From the NCBI GenBank assembly GCA_038226305.1, contig JBBRQN010000007.1, positions 74,251-138,250 on the forward strand: a stretch of 64,000 nucleotides of DNA, given 5' to 3'. The notes beneath the pieces are model-generated. The model was given only the letters and a program-made list of their open reading frames with translations. It had not been told where the DNA came from and did not search any database. The stretch comes from JASLDZ01 sp038226305. Its GTDB lineage: Bacteria; Pseudomonadota; Alphaproteobacteria; Caulobacterales; Caulobacteraceae. Positions 32,617-40,816 of this stretch are shown in pieces. Position 1 is the first letter of the stretch. The number at the start of each line of letters is the position of its first letter. The translations under genes were made by a program, and so were the position numbers.

Positions 32617-35138
32617 TCGCCCACCGTATCCACCGCGCCGTCCATCCACAGCGCCTCCGCCACCAGGTCCGCCTCGTTCTCCGCCAGCACCATGTCTTCG
32701 GCCGAGCCTTTGACCCGTTCGCGGCCGATCTCCAGCATCACCGGCACGGCGAAGGGGGACACGCGGGGGAGGTCGATATGCCTGATTCGGCCACGAATGC
32801 GCTCCAGCATCAGCGCCAGCCGCTGCACGTCCAGGAGGCCCGCGGAGGCGTCGATGCGGGCGGTGCGCAGCATCAGGTGGTCGGGCTGGTGCTTCCTCAA
32901 GACGTCGTAGATCAGGTCCGTCGAGAAGGTGACCTGCCGGCCCGATTTCTCCACGCCGGGCATCCGCCGCTCGATCAGCCCGGCGATCTGGGCGCAGGCC
33001 TTGAAGGTGCGCTTCATCATGAAGCTCTCGTTCAGCCAGTCCTCCAGGTCGTCGCCCAGCATGTCCTGCGAGAACAGGGCGTCCAGATCGAGGTCGGCCA
33101 TGGGGCGCATCGACCAGATGGAGAAGGCGTAGTCGTTGCACACGAACCCCAGCGGCCCGACGCCCAGCCGCTCCAGCCGCCGCGTCAGCAGCATCGCCAG
33201 GGTGTTGTGCGCCAGCCGCCCCTCGAACGGGTAGCCGACCATGTAGTGGCGCTTCCCCCGCGGGAAGGTCTCCAGCAGCATCTCCTTCGGCGACGGGATG
33301 GCGGAGCGGTCGCGCTGAAAGCCCAGCCACTCACATACGTCGGCGGGCAGCCGTCCCCAGTCCTGCTCATCGGCGATCATCCGGCGCACGCGGCTGGCGA
33401 GATAGGTGGAGAGCGGAAACTTCGACCCGCCCCAGGAGGGAATCTTGGGGTCTTTGTCCCGCGCCGGGGTGACGAAGGCGTCCAGCCCCTTGATACCGTC
33501 GAAGCGCCAAACCTCGCCGCCGAACAGGAAGGTGTCGCCGGGGGTTAGCTGCTCGAAATACCACTCCTCCGCCTCGCCCACCTTGCGACCGCCGACCGAG
33601 CGCTTGGCCCCGCCGACGCGGATGTTGATGGTGCCCGCCGCGGTGATGGCGCCGGTGTTCATGCGGTGGCGACGCGCGATGTCGGCAGTGCGCACCTTCC
33701 AGCGGCCGTCCGCGCCCTTCACGATGCGGCGGAACTTGTCGTAGCTCCTAAGGGCGTAGCCTCCGGTGGAGACGAAATCGACCACCTGCTCCCAGTCCTC
33801 CCACAGGAGGTCGCGATAGGCGCCGGCGCCGGTGACCTCATCATAGAGCTCCAGCGCGTCGAAGGGTTCGGAGCACGCGACGCCCATCACGTGCTGGGCG
33901 AGCGTATCGAGCGTGCCGGGGTGGGCGGGGTCGCCGTCCAGCGCGTTCTCCGCCACGGCTTCGCGTGCGGCGAAGCACTCCAGCACCTCGAAGCGGTTGG
34001 CGGGGACGAGGATGGCGCGGCTCGGCTCGTCCAGCCGGTGGTTGGCGCGGCCGATGCGCTGCACCATGCGCGACGACCCCTTGGGCGCCGAGAGCTGGAT
34101 CACGAGGTCCACGTCGCCCCAGTCGATCCCAAGGTCGAGGGTGCTCGTGCAGATCACCGCCCGCAGGTCGCCCCGGCTCATGGCGGCCTCGACCTTCCTG
34201 CGCTGCTCGGCGGCGAGGGATCCGTGGTGCAGGGCGATGGGCAGGTTGTCGTCGTTGATCGCCCACAGGGCCTGAAAGGCGAACTCGGCCTGCCAGCGGG
34301 TGTTGACGAACACGAGGGCGGTCTTGGCGGTCTCGATCTGCTTCAAGACGTCGGGCATGGCGTGCTCGGCGTGGTGGCCGCTCCAAGGGATGCGACCGCC
34401 GGCGATCATCACGTCGACGATGGGCTCGGCACCCGCCTTGCCCTGCACCAGCGTCACGCGGTCCGGCGTGGAGGGCGACATCCAGTCCCGCAGCCGTTCC
34501 GGGTCGTCCACCGTGGCCGAGAGCCCCACCCGGCGCATCGTGGGGGCGAAGGCCTGCAGCCTCGCCAGCCCGAGGTTCAGGAGGTCACCGCGCTTGGAGG
34601 CGTGGAGCACGTGGATCTCGTCCAGGATCACGCACTTCAGGTCGGCGAAGTACTCGCGAGCCCCCTCCCAGGCGCAGAACAGGGCCAGCTGCTCAGGTGT
34701 GGTGAGGAGGATGTCGGGTGGCTGCAGCTTCTGGCGCTGGCGCTTGGCGGTGTTGGTGTCGCCCGACCGGCTCTCGATGGAGATCGGCAGGCGCATCTCC
34801 GCGACCGGAACCTCGAGGTTCCTCGCCACGTCCACCGCCAGGGCCTTTAGCGGTGAGATGTAGAGGGTGTGGACCCCCCGGCCGCGGGGATCGTTGGCGG
34901 GTGGGCGCATCGAAAGGTCGATCAGGCTGGGCAGGAACCCCGCCAGCGTCTTGCCGCCACCGGTGGGGGCGATGAGGAGGGCGTGCTCGCCCCGCCGACC
35001 CGCCTCGATCATCTCCAGCTGATGCGGGCGGATCGCCCAGCCCCGCCCCGCGAACCAGTCGGCGAAGCGAGGCGGTAGGGCGCCGGGGGGCGTGGTCGGA
35101 GCCTCTGCGTCGGGCTTGCGGCGGGGGCGGGCGGCCAT
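32613..35138 (-). CDS. Ligase-associated DNA damage response DEXH-box helicase (Lhr-type)
   Basis: An 841-residue superfamily-2 helicase. Walker A is APTGGGKT (57-64), motif Ia ISPLKALAVDV, motif II is DEIH (173-176), motif III LSATVDD, and the second RecA domain has FVNTRW, CTSTLDLGIDWGDVD and RIGRANHR. The C-terminal Lhr-core region is present (GDTFLFGGEVWRFDGIKG). It is predicted to unwind DNA 3'-5' during repair. The ATG at 35138 gives the normal family length; a longer in-frame N-terminus is unconserved. Confidence 0.93.
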   Translation of the reverse strand: MAARPRRKPDAEAPTTPPGALPPRFADWFAGRGWAIRPHQLEMIEAGRRGEHALLIAPTGGGKTLAGFLPSLIDLSMRPPANDPRGRGVHTLYISPLKALAVDVARNLEVPVAEMRLPISIESRSGDTNTAKRQRQKLQPPDILLTTPEQLALFCAWEGAREYFADLKCVILDEIHVLHASKRGDLLNLGLARLQAFAPTMRRVGLSATVDDPERLRDWMSPSTPDRVTLVQGKAGAEPIVDVMIAGGRIPWSGHHAEHAMPDVLKQIETAKTALVFVNTRWQAEFAFQALWAINDDNLPIALHHGSLAAEQRRKVEAAMSRGDLRAVICTSTLDLGIDWGDVDLVIQLSAPKGSSRMVQRIGRANHRLDEPSRAILVPANRFEVLECFAAREAVAENALDGDPAHPGTLDTLAQHVMGVACSEPFDALELYDEVTGAGAYRDLLWEDWEQVVDFVSTGGYALRSYDKFRRIVKGADGRWKVRTADIARRHRMNTGAITAAGTINIRVGGAKRSVGGRKVGEAEEWYFEQLTPGDTFLFGGEVWRFDGIKGLDAFVTPARDKDPKIPSWGGSKFPLSTYLASRVRRMIADEQDWGRLPADVCEWLGFQRDRSAIPSPKEMLLETFPRGKRHYMVGYPFEGRLAHNTLAMLLTRRLERLGVGPLGFVCNDYAFSIWSMRPMADLDLDALFSQDMLGDDLEDWLNESFMMKRTFKACAQIAGLIERRMPGVEKSGRQVTFSTDLIYDVLRKHQPDHLMLRTARIDASAGLLDVQRLALMLERIRGRIRHIDLPRVSPFAVPVMLEIGRERVKGSAEDMVLAENEADLVAEALWMDGAVDTVGE

Positions 35139-35262
35139 TGCGGACCGTCTAGCACGTTCGCGTTCCGTTCGTAGAGGGCGTTGCCGCGCCGGGCCACCCG
35201 GTCCACGGTGAGGGGCCGGAGCCGCCTGCGATGTACGGGCGGACCGCGGGAGAGAGACGCCG

Positions 35263-36687
35263 ATGGTCGATGTGGCCGCCGATCCAGCCGCCGTGCCCGC
35301 AGGCGAACGCAAGGTCGGGCTGTCGCTCAGTGCCCGGTGCTGGGCGCTGCTGGAGGGGGGTCGCAACCCCTACGTCAACCTCGTCACCATCTACATCTTC
35401 GCCCCCTATTTCGCGGCCTCGGTGGTGGGAGACCCGGTGAAGGGGCAGGCGCTGATCGCGCAGATCGCGGTGGCCTATGGGCTGTTCGCGGCGGTCACGG
35501 CCCCGTTCATCGGAGCGGCGGTGGACCGGTTCGGGCCGAGGAAGCCGTGGCTGGCGCTCGCCACGGCGCTGAACGTGCCCCTGATCGCCTGCCTGTGGTT
35601 CGCCAAGCCGCACGGGGCAGGGCTGTCGGTGGCGGTGGTCTCCACGATCCTGGCCACCTGCGGCGTGCTCGTGGCATGGAGCCAGCTCCTGCAGAACGCC
35701 ATGCTGACCTATGCGGCGACGCCCGCCGAGCGGCCCGCCGCCTCCGGCCTCGGGCTGGCGCTGGGCAATCTGATCTCGGTGGCGATGCTGGTCGCGGTGC
35801 TGTGGGCCTTCGCCTTGCCGGGCAAGATCGCCCTGCCGGGAGTGCCTTCCGCTCCGCTGTTCGGGCTGAACCCGGCCCTGAACGAGCCGGACCGGGTGGT
35901 GGCACCGATCACGGCGGTGTTCTACGGCCTCCTCGCCTTGCCGCTGTTCTTCTTCACCCGCGACGCGCCCCGCCGGAACAACGCGGTGGGCACATCCACC
36001 TCGACGCAGGATCTGATCGCCGCCCTGAAGGGCCTGCGCCAGAAGCGCGACCTCGGGAAGTATCTGATCGCGCAGATGCTGTTCACCGACGGGCTGACGG
36101 CGATCCTGTTCTTCACGGGCGTCTACGCCGGGGGGGTGATGAAGTGGCAGGTGCTGCAGCTCCTGTCGTTCGCGCTCGTGCTGTCGATCCCGGCGGTGTT
36201 CGGCGGTTTCCTGTCGGGCTGGATGGACCGCTGGATCGGCACCAAGCGCACCCTTCTGATCCAGCTCGCAGCCTGCGTGGTGACGCAGATTCTCCTTCTG
36301 GGTGTCGCGCCGGAGAGGATCTTCTACGTGATCCCTTGGGCCGCGGCCGAGCATGCGCCCCTGTGGGGCGGGCCGGTGTTCCGCACCGTGCCGGAGCTCG
36401 TCTACCTCGGCATCGGCATGGTCTCGGCCATCGCGGTGACGGGGGCCTATGCCTCTAGCCGGATGATGCTGGTGCGGCTCGCGCCGGTGAAGCGCATCGG
36501 CGTCTACTTCGGCCTGTTCTCCCTGTCATCGACGGTGACCACGTGGCTCGGCTCGCTCCTGGTGGGGCTGGCGACGGCGGTGTTCGGCACCCAGCAGGCG
36601 GGGATGGTGCCGATCATGTTCCTGCTCGGCACGGGCGGGGCGATCCTGTGGTTCGTGACCGTGCCCCCGGCCCCGCCGGAGGACTGA
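35263..36687 (+). CDS. MFS transporter (Atg22/UMF1-like)
   Basis: A 474-residue inner-membrane protein with about 12 hydrophobic segments in two halves. GAAVDRFGPRKPWLAL is the loop 2-3 MFS motif and SGWMDRWIGTKRTLL is its repeat in the second half. NPYVNLVTIYIFAPYFA resembles the start of the Vacuole-effluxer Atg22-like family. A central soluble loop (about residues 235-275) joins the halves. Substrate is unknown; it stands alone. Confidence 0.85.
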   Translation: MVDVAADPAAVPAGERKVGLSLSARCWALLEGGRNPYVNLVTIYIFAPYFAASVVGDPVKGQALIAQIAVAYGLFAAVTAPFIGAAVDRFGPRKPWLALATALNVPLIACLWFAKPHGAGLSVAVVSTILATCGVLVAWSQLLQNAMLTYAATPAERPAASGLGLALGNLISVAMLVAVLWAFALPGKIALPGVPSAPLFGLNPALNEPDRVVAPITAVFYGLLALPLFFFTRDAPRRNNAVGTSTSTQDLIAALKGLRQKRDLGKYLIAQMLFTDGLTAILFFTGVYAGGVMKWQVLQLLSFALVLSIPAVFGGFLSGWMDRWIGTKRTLLIQLAACVVTQILLLGVAPERIFYVIPWAAAEHAPLWGGPVFRTVPELVYLGIGMVSAIAVTGAYASSRMMLVRLAPVKRIGVYFGLFSLSSTVTTWLGSLLVGLATAVFGTQQAGMVPIMFLLGTGGAILWFVTVPPAPPED

Positions 36688-36709
36688 CGATCGCCGACCC
36701 GCCGCCGCG

Positions 36710-37255
36710 TCAGCTGTGGGCGACGGTGCCGGTGCGCGGGACGAAGTAGCTCTTCAGTGAGAACGCCAGCCCGTTGGGCAACACGTATTTCACCGGCGAT
36801 GTGTAGGTGTAGGTCGCTTCCGAGACGATCACGGTCTGCGAGGGGCCGCTCGTGATGCCGGTCGGCAGGGCATAGGTCGCGCCCACCGTGTTGGCGCTGA
36901 TGTTGCGCGCGTCCGACCAGTCGACCTTGGGCACGGATGAGGCATTGGTGGTGACGCTCGTCACCCGCATGGTCAGGCTCGTCGTCGGCAGGGGCGACAT
37001 GATCTGCTGCCCCGCATCGAAGATGTTGGACATGTCGCTGGAGCTGACCGACGCGGTCTGCGCCGTCAGGTCGCCGATGGCCGCGGTGATGTGCTGGGTG
37101 CGGCGCTGGGCCACCAGCCCCTGGCCCAGCTCCGCGAGGCCGAAGAACATCAGGATCATCACCGGAGCGATCATCCCGAACTCCAGCATGGAGACGCCGC
37201 GCTCGTCGCGCAGGAAGCGCGTCAGAAGCCGCCGGTCGGGGCGAGGGGGCCTCAT
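36710..37255 (-). CDS. TadE-like minor pseudopilin
   Basis: A 181-residue protein with one N-terminal membrane helix. The sequence RFLRDERGVSMLEFGMIAPVM has the prepilin-type pattern Gly20 then Glu25 (+5), so the CpaA-type peptidase may cleave it. The rest is a beta-rich periplasmic domain without a named motif. It overlaps the upstream TadE-like gene (ATGA). TadE/TadF pseudopilins are needed for Tad pilus assembly; this pair faces the pilin and cpa genes. Confidence 0.85.
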   Translation of the reverse strand: MRPPRPDRRLLTRFLRDERGVSMLEFGMIAPVMILMFFGLAELGQGLVAQRRTQHITAAIGDLTAQTASVSSSDMSNIFDAGQQIMSPLPTTSLTMRVTSVTTNASSVPKVDWSDARNISANTVGATYALPTGITSGPSQTVIVSEATYTYTSPVKYVLPNGLAFSLKSYFVPRTGTVAHS

Positions 37256-37818
37256 GTGGGGTAGGGCTCGTTACGGAAGGTGGTCGTGGCGATCACTACC
37301 GAAATCCCGCCGGGCAGGGTCTGCAGGCCGCCGTAGAGCACGGGCGTGATCAGCTTCCACTGGAAGTAGGTGTGCAGGATCACGATGGAGTTCGGGCCGC
37401 CCATGTCGAACTTCAGGTTCGCCGGCGTCCAGGTGGTGCCCTGAACCGGGCTCGAGGGGTTGGCCGCGGCGAAGCTCGCCTTGGTCTCGGCGTCTACATA
37501 CAGGCTCGTGTTACAGGTCGACTGCAGCCAGCCCATGTTGGCGCACACGGCGCTGACGAACATGGCCGAGGTGTAGGTGCCGCTGGACTGCGACTGGCCG
37601 GTGCGGATCTGGCGCGCGGCCTGCTGCGTCGCGTTGTCGAGAGTGATGCTGACGAGGTAGACCAGCGCCAGTTCGAAGATCGCGAAGATCATGAACATGA
37701 AGGGCGGGGCCACCAGCGCGAACTCCAGCGCGGTCGCGCCGCGGCTGTCCTTGGCGAACGTCGGCCTGGCCGCGCCCCGGGTGCGCCTCGCGCGCAGAAG
37801 TTTCAGGAAGAACGACAT
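37252..37818 (-). CDS. TadE-like minor pseudopilin
   Basis: A 188-residue protein with a basic N-terminus, the motif SRGATALEFALVAPPF (Gly27, Glu32 at +5) and a single hydrophobic helix up to about residue 58, as in TadE. The periplasmic part has two cysteines (CANMGWLQSTC) that may pair. It overlaps the next TadE-like gene and so is probably co-made with it, as TadE and TadF are elsewhere. Confidence 0.87.
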   Translation of the reverse strand: MSFFLKLLRARRTRGAARPTFAKDSRGATALEFALVAPPFMFMIFAIFELALVYLVSITLDNATQQAARQIRTGQSQSSGTYTSAMFVSAVCANMGWLQSTCNTSLYVDAETKASFAAANPSSPVQGTTWTPANLKFDMGGPNSIVILHTYFQWKLITPVLYGGLQTLPGGISVVIATTTFRNEPYPT

Positions 37819-37868
37819 GGCCAGCGAAGCTTAGGTCAAGCCCCCTAAGCCATCGTTCACGGGCAGGG

Positions 37869-38399
37869 TTACTGCGGGCCGATGGGCGTGGGCGCGCCCG
37901 GCGCCGCGGCACCGACGGCGGCGGCGAAGGGCGGGCGGGCGGTGATCGGCATGGCGGCCGCGCCTTGGGCTGCGGTGACCGCGCTCGCCTTGCCGCTGCC
38001 CCCGCCGAAGGTGGGCGCTGCCGTGCCGCCCGAGGCGCGGCCGTTGGGGGCGCAGCCGGGGTCGCACGCCAGGTCGCTGCGCGTCGGCCCGCGATACACC
38101 GAGACGCGCCCGGCCGTGGGGGCCGACACCAGGATGTCGGAGTTGAAGATGGTGCGGCCCAGCGCGTCCAGGATCGTCACGTCGGTCGTGCCGTAGCCCC
38201 GGCCCGACACGAACACGGTGTGGCTGTCGATCACCGTCACGTCGGCCACGGCCGGGTTGCCCACCACAACCGAGGCGGCGGGTCCACGGATGCTCAGGCG
38301 GGTGGAGTGGTCAATCGGCACGGTGACCACGCCCGCCCCCGCCGTCGCCGGAAGCGCCAGGGTGGCCAGAAGCACGGGAAGAAGGGCGCGCAGGCGCAT
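37869..38399 (-). CDS. Free-standing secretin N-terminal (CpaC-N-like) pilus protein
   Basis: A 176-residue exported protein with a signal ending near ATAGA (about 18-22). Residues 25-95 match the pilus-assembly N-terminal domain of CpaC/RcpA secretins: STRLSIRGPAASVVVGNPAVADVTVIDSHTVFVSGRGYGTTDVTILD (given here in parts) parallels the KSAVVELPVDARDVMVSDPKVADV region of CpaC in this window. No secretin beta-barrel follows; instead there is a Gly/Ala/Pro-rich tail with two cysteines (CDPGC). It may bind or plug the secretin (inference). Confidence 0.8.
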   Translation of the reverse strand: MRLRALLPVLLATLALPATAGAGVVTVPIDHSTRLSIRGPAASVVVGNPAVADVTVIDSHTVFVSGRGYGTTDVTILDALGRTIFNSDILVSAPTAGRVSVYRGPTRSDLACDPGCAPNGRASGGTAAPTFGGGSGKASAVTAAQGAAAMPITARPPFAAAVGAAAPGAPTPIGPQ

Positions 38400-38730
38400 T
38401 GGGGGATCATCCGGACCGCTGATCGATCGCGGCGACCATCGGCGGCAATCCTGAAGGAAACCTCAAAGGCGGCGATCCAGGGCGCTCCACCCGCGGCCGA
38501 GCCTCAAGGCATGCGCGCCTGAATCTATATAAGGCGCTGGAGTCGGCGTCTGCGGGGTCCAAGGTTATTCAAAGACTAATTCGCAAGGTTAACCGGCGTA
38601 AAGGAAGTAATTCACACTGAGTTTCATTCGATTCATTGGCCGTTAAGAGCAGTCGGGCATATTCCATCCTGTGTTTCGGGGCAAAGAGCAGTGCGGCTCG
38701 GATCCCGCACCGCTCAAACAGGAGAATACC
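38400..38730. promoter_or_regulatory. Divergent promoter region of the pilin genes
   Basis: 331 gene-free bases, clearly AT-richer than the surroundings between 38520 and 38660. It holds three CcrM-type GANTC sites (GAATC 38521, GAGTC 38540, GATTC 38630), a TATATAA at 38526, and on the - strand TTAACCTTGCGAATTAG (38592 to 38576), whose left half matches the CtrA site TTAACCAT in seven of eight bases while the right half is weak. This suggests cell-cycle control of pilA as in Caulobacter. AGGAG at 38720-38724 is the pilA ribosome site. Confidence 0.5.
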
Positions 38731-38904
38731 ATGACCAAGTTCGTTTCGCGTTTCGTTCAGGACGAGTCCGGCGCCACGGCCATCGAGTATGGCCTCATCG
38801 CCGCCCTCATCGCCGTCGTGATCATCGGCGCCGTGACCGCCGTCGGCACCAACCTGAAGACCACCTTCAACACCGTGTCGAACGCCGCTTCGGGCAAGTC
38901 CTGA
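38731..38904 (+). CDS. pilA: Flp/Tad major pilin
   Basis: A 57-residue prepilin. MTKFVSRFVQDESG is the basic leader and the mature protein starts ATAIEYGLIAALIAVVIIG, with Gly14 before the cut and Glu19/Tyr20 as the Flp EY motif. The C-terminus is short (FNTVSNAASGKS), typical of Flp pilins. The ATG at 38731 has AGGAG seven bases upstream. It is processed by CpaA and polymerised by the Cpa/Tad machine for surface attachment. Confidence 0.96.
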   Translation: MTKFVSRFVQDESGATAIEYGLIAALIAVVIIGAVTAVGTNLKTTFNTVSNAASGKS

Positions 38905-38968
38905 TCCGCGTCTGATCTGATTGTGTAGGGGCGGCCCCGCTTATCTGGCCGCCGCCCCCGGCTTCCTG

Positions 38969-39010
38969 GGCCGCGCCGCTCATAAAGGGCGTGCGCGGCC
39001 CTTGACGTTT
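38969..39010 (+). terminator. Hairpin between the two pilin genes
   Basis: GGCCGCGC (38969-38976) pairs with GCGCGGCC (38993-39000) around a 16-base loop, and TTTT follows at 39007-39010. It may end or attenuate the pilA transcript before the second pilin, letting pilA be made in excess. The T-run is short and displaced, so termination is probably partial. Confidence 0.45.
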
Positions 39011-39031
39011 TCACCTCGGAGATCTCGCGTG

Positions 39032-39199
39032 ATGCGCCGCTTCGTCCACCGGTTCCTGAGCGACGAGGGCGGGGCCACGGCCATCGAATACGGCCTGATC
39101 GTCTGCGCCATCTCGATCGTCGTCATCGGCGCGGTCACCACCGCGGGCAAGAACCTCTACAACACCACGAGCGCCGTCTCGAACGCCCTGAAGCCCTGA
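39032..39199 (+). CDS. Second Flp-type pilin
   Basis: A 55-residue prepilin. MRRFVHRFLSDEGG is the leader and GATAIEYGLIVCAISIVVIG contains the cut site after Gly14 and the EY motif. It is clearly a paralogue of the preceding pilin but has a cysteine in the helix and a different tail (NLYNTTSAVSNALKP). GGAG lies 10 bases before the ATG; a GTG directly before the ATG is an alternative start. It could be a minor pilin or a condition-specific subunit. Confidence 0.92.
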   Translation: MRRFVHRFLSDEGGATAIEYGLIVCAISIVVIGAVTTAGKNLYNTTSAVSNALKP

Positions 39200-39260
39200 T
39201 CGGCATCTGATCGGCGGCACCGTAACCGATCCTTCAGCGCCTGCAGGTTAGACCTTCCGC

Positions 39261-39779
39261 ATGAGCGCGCTTGTCCCCCTCCTTTCGGCGGTCTTCCCCG
39301 CCCTGGTCGTTATCGCCGCCCTGCGGGATGCGACGACTTTCACCATCCCCAACTGGCTGTGCGCCCTGGCGGTGGCGGCTTTCCTGCCCGTGGCGCTGAT
39401 CTGCCACCTGCCTCTGCTCGGCTTCGCCTGGGCGGGGGGGCTGTTCCTGGGCTTCCTCGTGGCAGGCATGGCCATGTTCGCCCTGGGCTGGATCGGCGGG
39501 GGCGACGCCAAGCTGTTCGCCGCCTGCGGGCTGTGGCTGGGCGGCACCGCCGCGGTGTGGCCCTTCCTGGCGTGGACCGCGGTGGCGGGCGGCGGCATGG
39601 CGCTGGGGCTTCTGTTCGCCCGCCGCTGGGCCCCCGGCTTCTCCATCAAGGGCGCGCCCTGGATGTCGCGCCTGCTCACCGAGGGCGAGAGCGTGCCTTA
39701 CGGGGTCGCCATCGCCGTGGGGGCGCTGGTCGCCTTCCCGCAGAGCCCCCTGATGCACGCGATCTCGCAGCTCGGCTGA
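39261..39779 (+). CDS. cpaA: Prepilin peptidase CpaA (TadV)
   Basis: A 172-residue A24-family membrane aspartic peptidase with about five or six helices. The two catalytic aspartates are Asp23 in LRDATTFTIPN and Asp82 in GGGDAKLF (the GxGD motif). The short length without an N-methylation domain is typical of CpaA/TadV. It cuts the Flp pilins and TadE-like pseudopilins encoded nearby. Confidence 0.95.
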   Translation: MSALVPLLSAVFPALVVIAALRDATTFTIPNWLCALAVAAFLPVALICHLPLLGFAWAGGLFLGFLVAGMAMFALGWIGGGDAKLFAACGLWLGGTAAVWPFLAWTAVAGGGMALGLLFARRWAPGFSIKGAPWMSRLLTEGESVPYGVAIAVGALVAFPQSPLMHAISQLG

Positions 39780-39922
39780 TCGCGTACGCTCGCGACCTGT
39801 TGGTTTGGGTGGGCGTTTAGGCGCGCGTTAACGACCGACCGCCCATCCTTGCGCCGACATGACCTGCCCGGCCGCCCGATCACGGGGCGGCACCGTTGGC
39901 GGGTCGGGGAGAGTTCGACGCC

Positions 39923-40816
39923 ATGGGCCGAGCCCGTCTACTGATGGTGATGGCGCTGGCGCTGCCGCTGGCGCTGGGCGCCGCGATGATGGCGCGCGGC
40001 ATGGTCGCGGGCAAACCCAAGGCCGTGACGGTGATCGCGGCTCCTGAAAAACCTACCGCCCTGGTGCTCGTGGCCAAGCACGACCTCGCGCTGGGCGACC
40101 GCATGACCTCGGACATGGTGGAGTGGAAGGCCTGGCCGATCGACGGCCTCAGCCCGACCTACATCTCCAAGGGCGGCGTGGCCGCTCCTCCCGCCGATGC
40201 CAATGCCAAGCTGGTCGACGATGCGGCCAAGAAGGCGGGCGACGTGAAGACGGCCCTTCTGGGCGACGCCGCCAAGGAAGCCATCACCGGATCGGTGGTG
40301 CGCGTGCCCTTCCTGGCCGGCGAACCGATCAGCACCGCCAAGCTCGTGCGCAGCGGCGACAGCGGCGTGATGGCCGTGGCCCTCACCCCCGGCATGCGCG
40401 CCATGAGCGTGCCCCTGAGCCCCGAGACGGGGGCGGGCGGCTTCATCCAGCCGGGCGACCACGTGGACGTGGTGCAGACCCGCAAGATGGACATCGCAGA
40501 CCAGGGCGCCCAGTGGGTCGCCAACACGGTGATGAAGAACGTGAAGGTCATCGCCGTCGATGCCTCCACCAAGCCCGACTCTAAGGTCGCCACCACGCAG
40601 GGCATGACCGCCACCCTCGAGGTGTCGCCCGATCAGGCCGAAGCCATCGTTCTGGCCCGGGTGCAGGGCGAGCTCACCCTCGTGCTGCGCTCCTACGCCG
40701 ATGCCTCCGGCCCCACGGTCGAGGGCGAGATGCACCGGGCCGAGGCCGCCGCGCCGCCGGTGGTGCGCGTGTTCCGTGCCGGCGCCCCCGCCGAAGACGT
40801 GAGGGTCGCCCGATGA
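39923..40816 (+). CDS. cpaB: Flp pilus assembly protein CpaB (RcpC)
   Basis: A 297-residue periplasmic protein with an N-terminal membrane anchor (LLMVMALALPLALGAAMMA). VLVAKHDLALGDRMTSDMVEWKAWP is the SAF/AFP-like domain and RAMSVPLSPETGAGGFIQPGDHVDV is the RcpC hallmark. The ATG at 39923 follows GGGGAGAG; an upstream TTG would add nine non-hydrophobic residues. The 3' end overlaps cpaC by four bases. It sits in the periplasm with the secretin. Confidence 0.93.
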   Translation: MGRARLLMVMALALPLALGAAMMARGMVAGKPKAVTVIAAPEKPTALVLVAKHDLALGDRMTSDMVEWKAWPIDGLSPTYISKGGVAAPPADANAKLVDDAAKKAGDVKTALLGDAAKEAITGSVVRVPFLAGEPISTAKLVRSGDSGVMAVALTPGMRAMSVPLSPETGAGGFIQPGDHVDVVQTRKMDIADQGAQWVANTVMKNVKVIAVDASTKPDSKVATTQGMTATLEVSPDQAEAIVLARVQGELTLVLRSYADASGPTVEGEMHRAEAAAPPVVRVFRAGAPAEDVRVAR

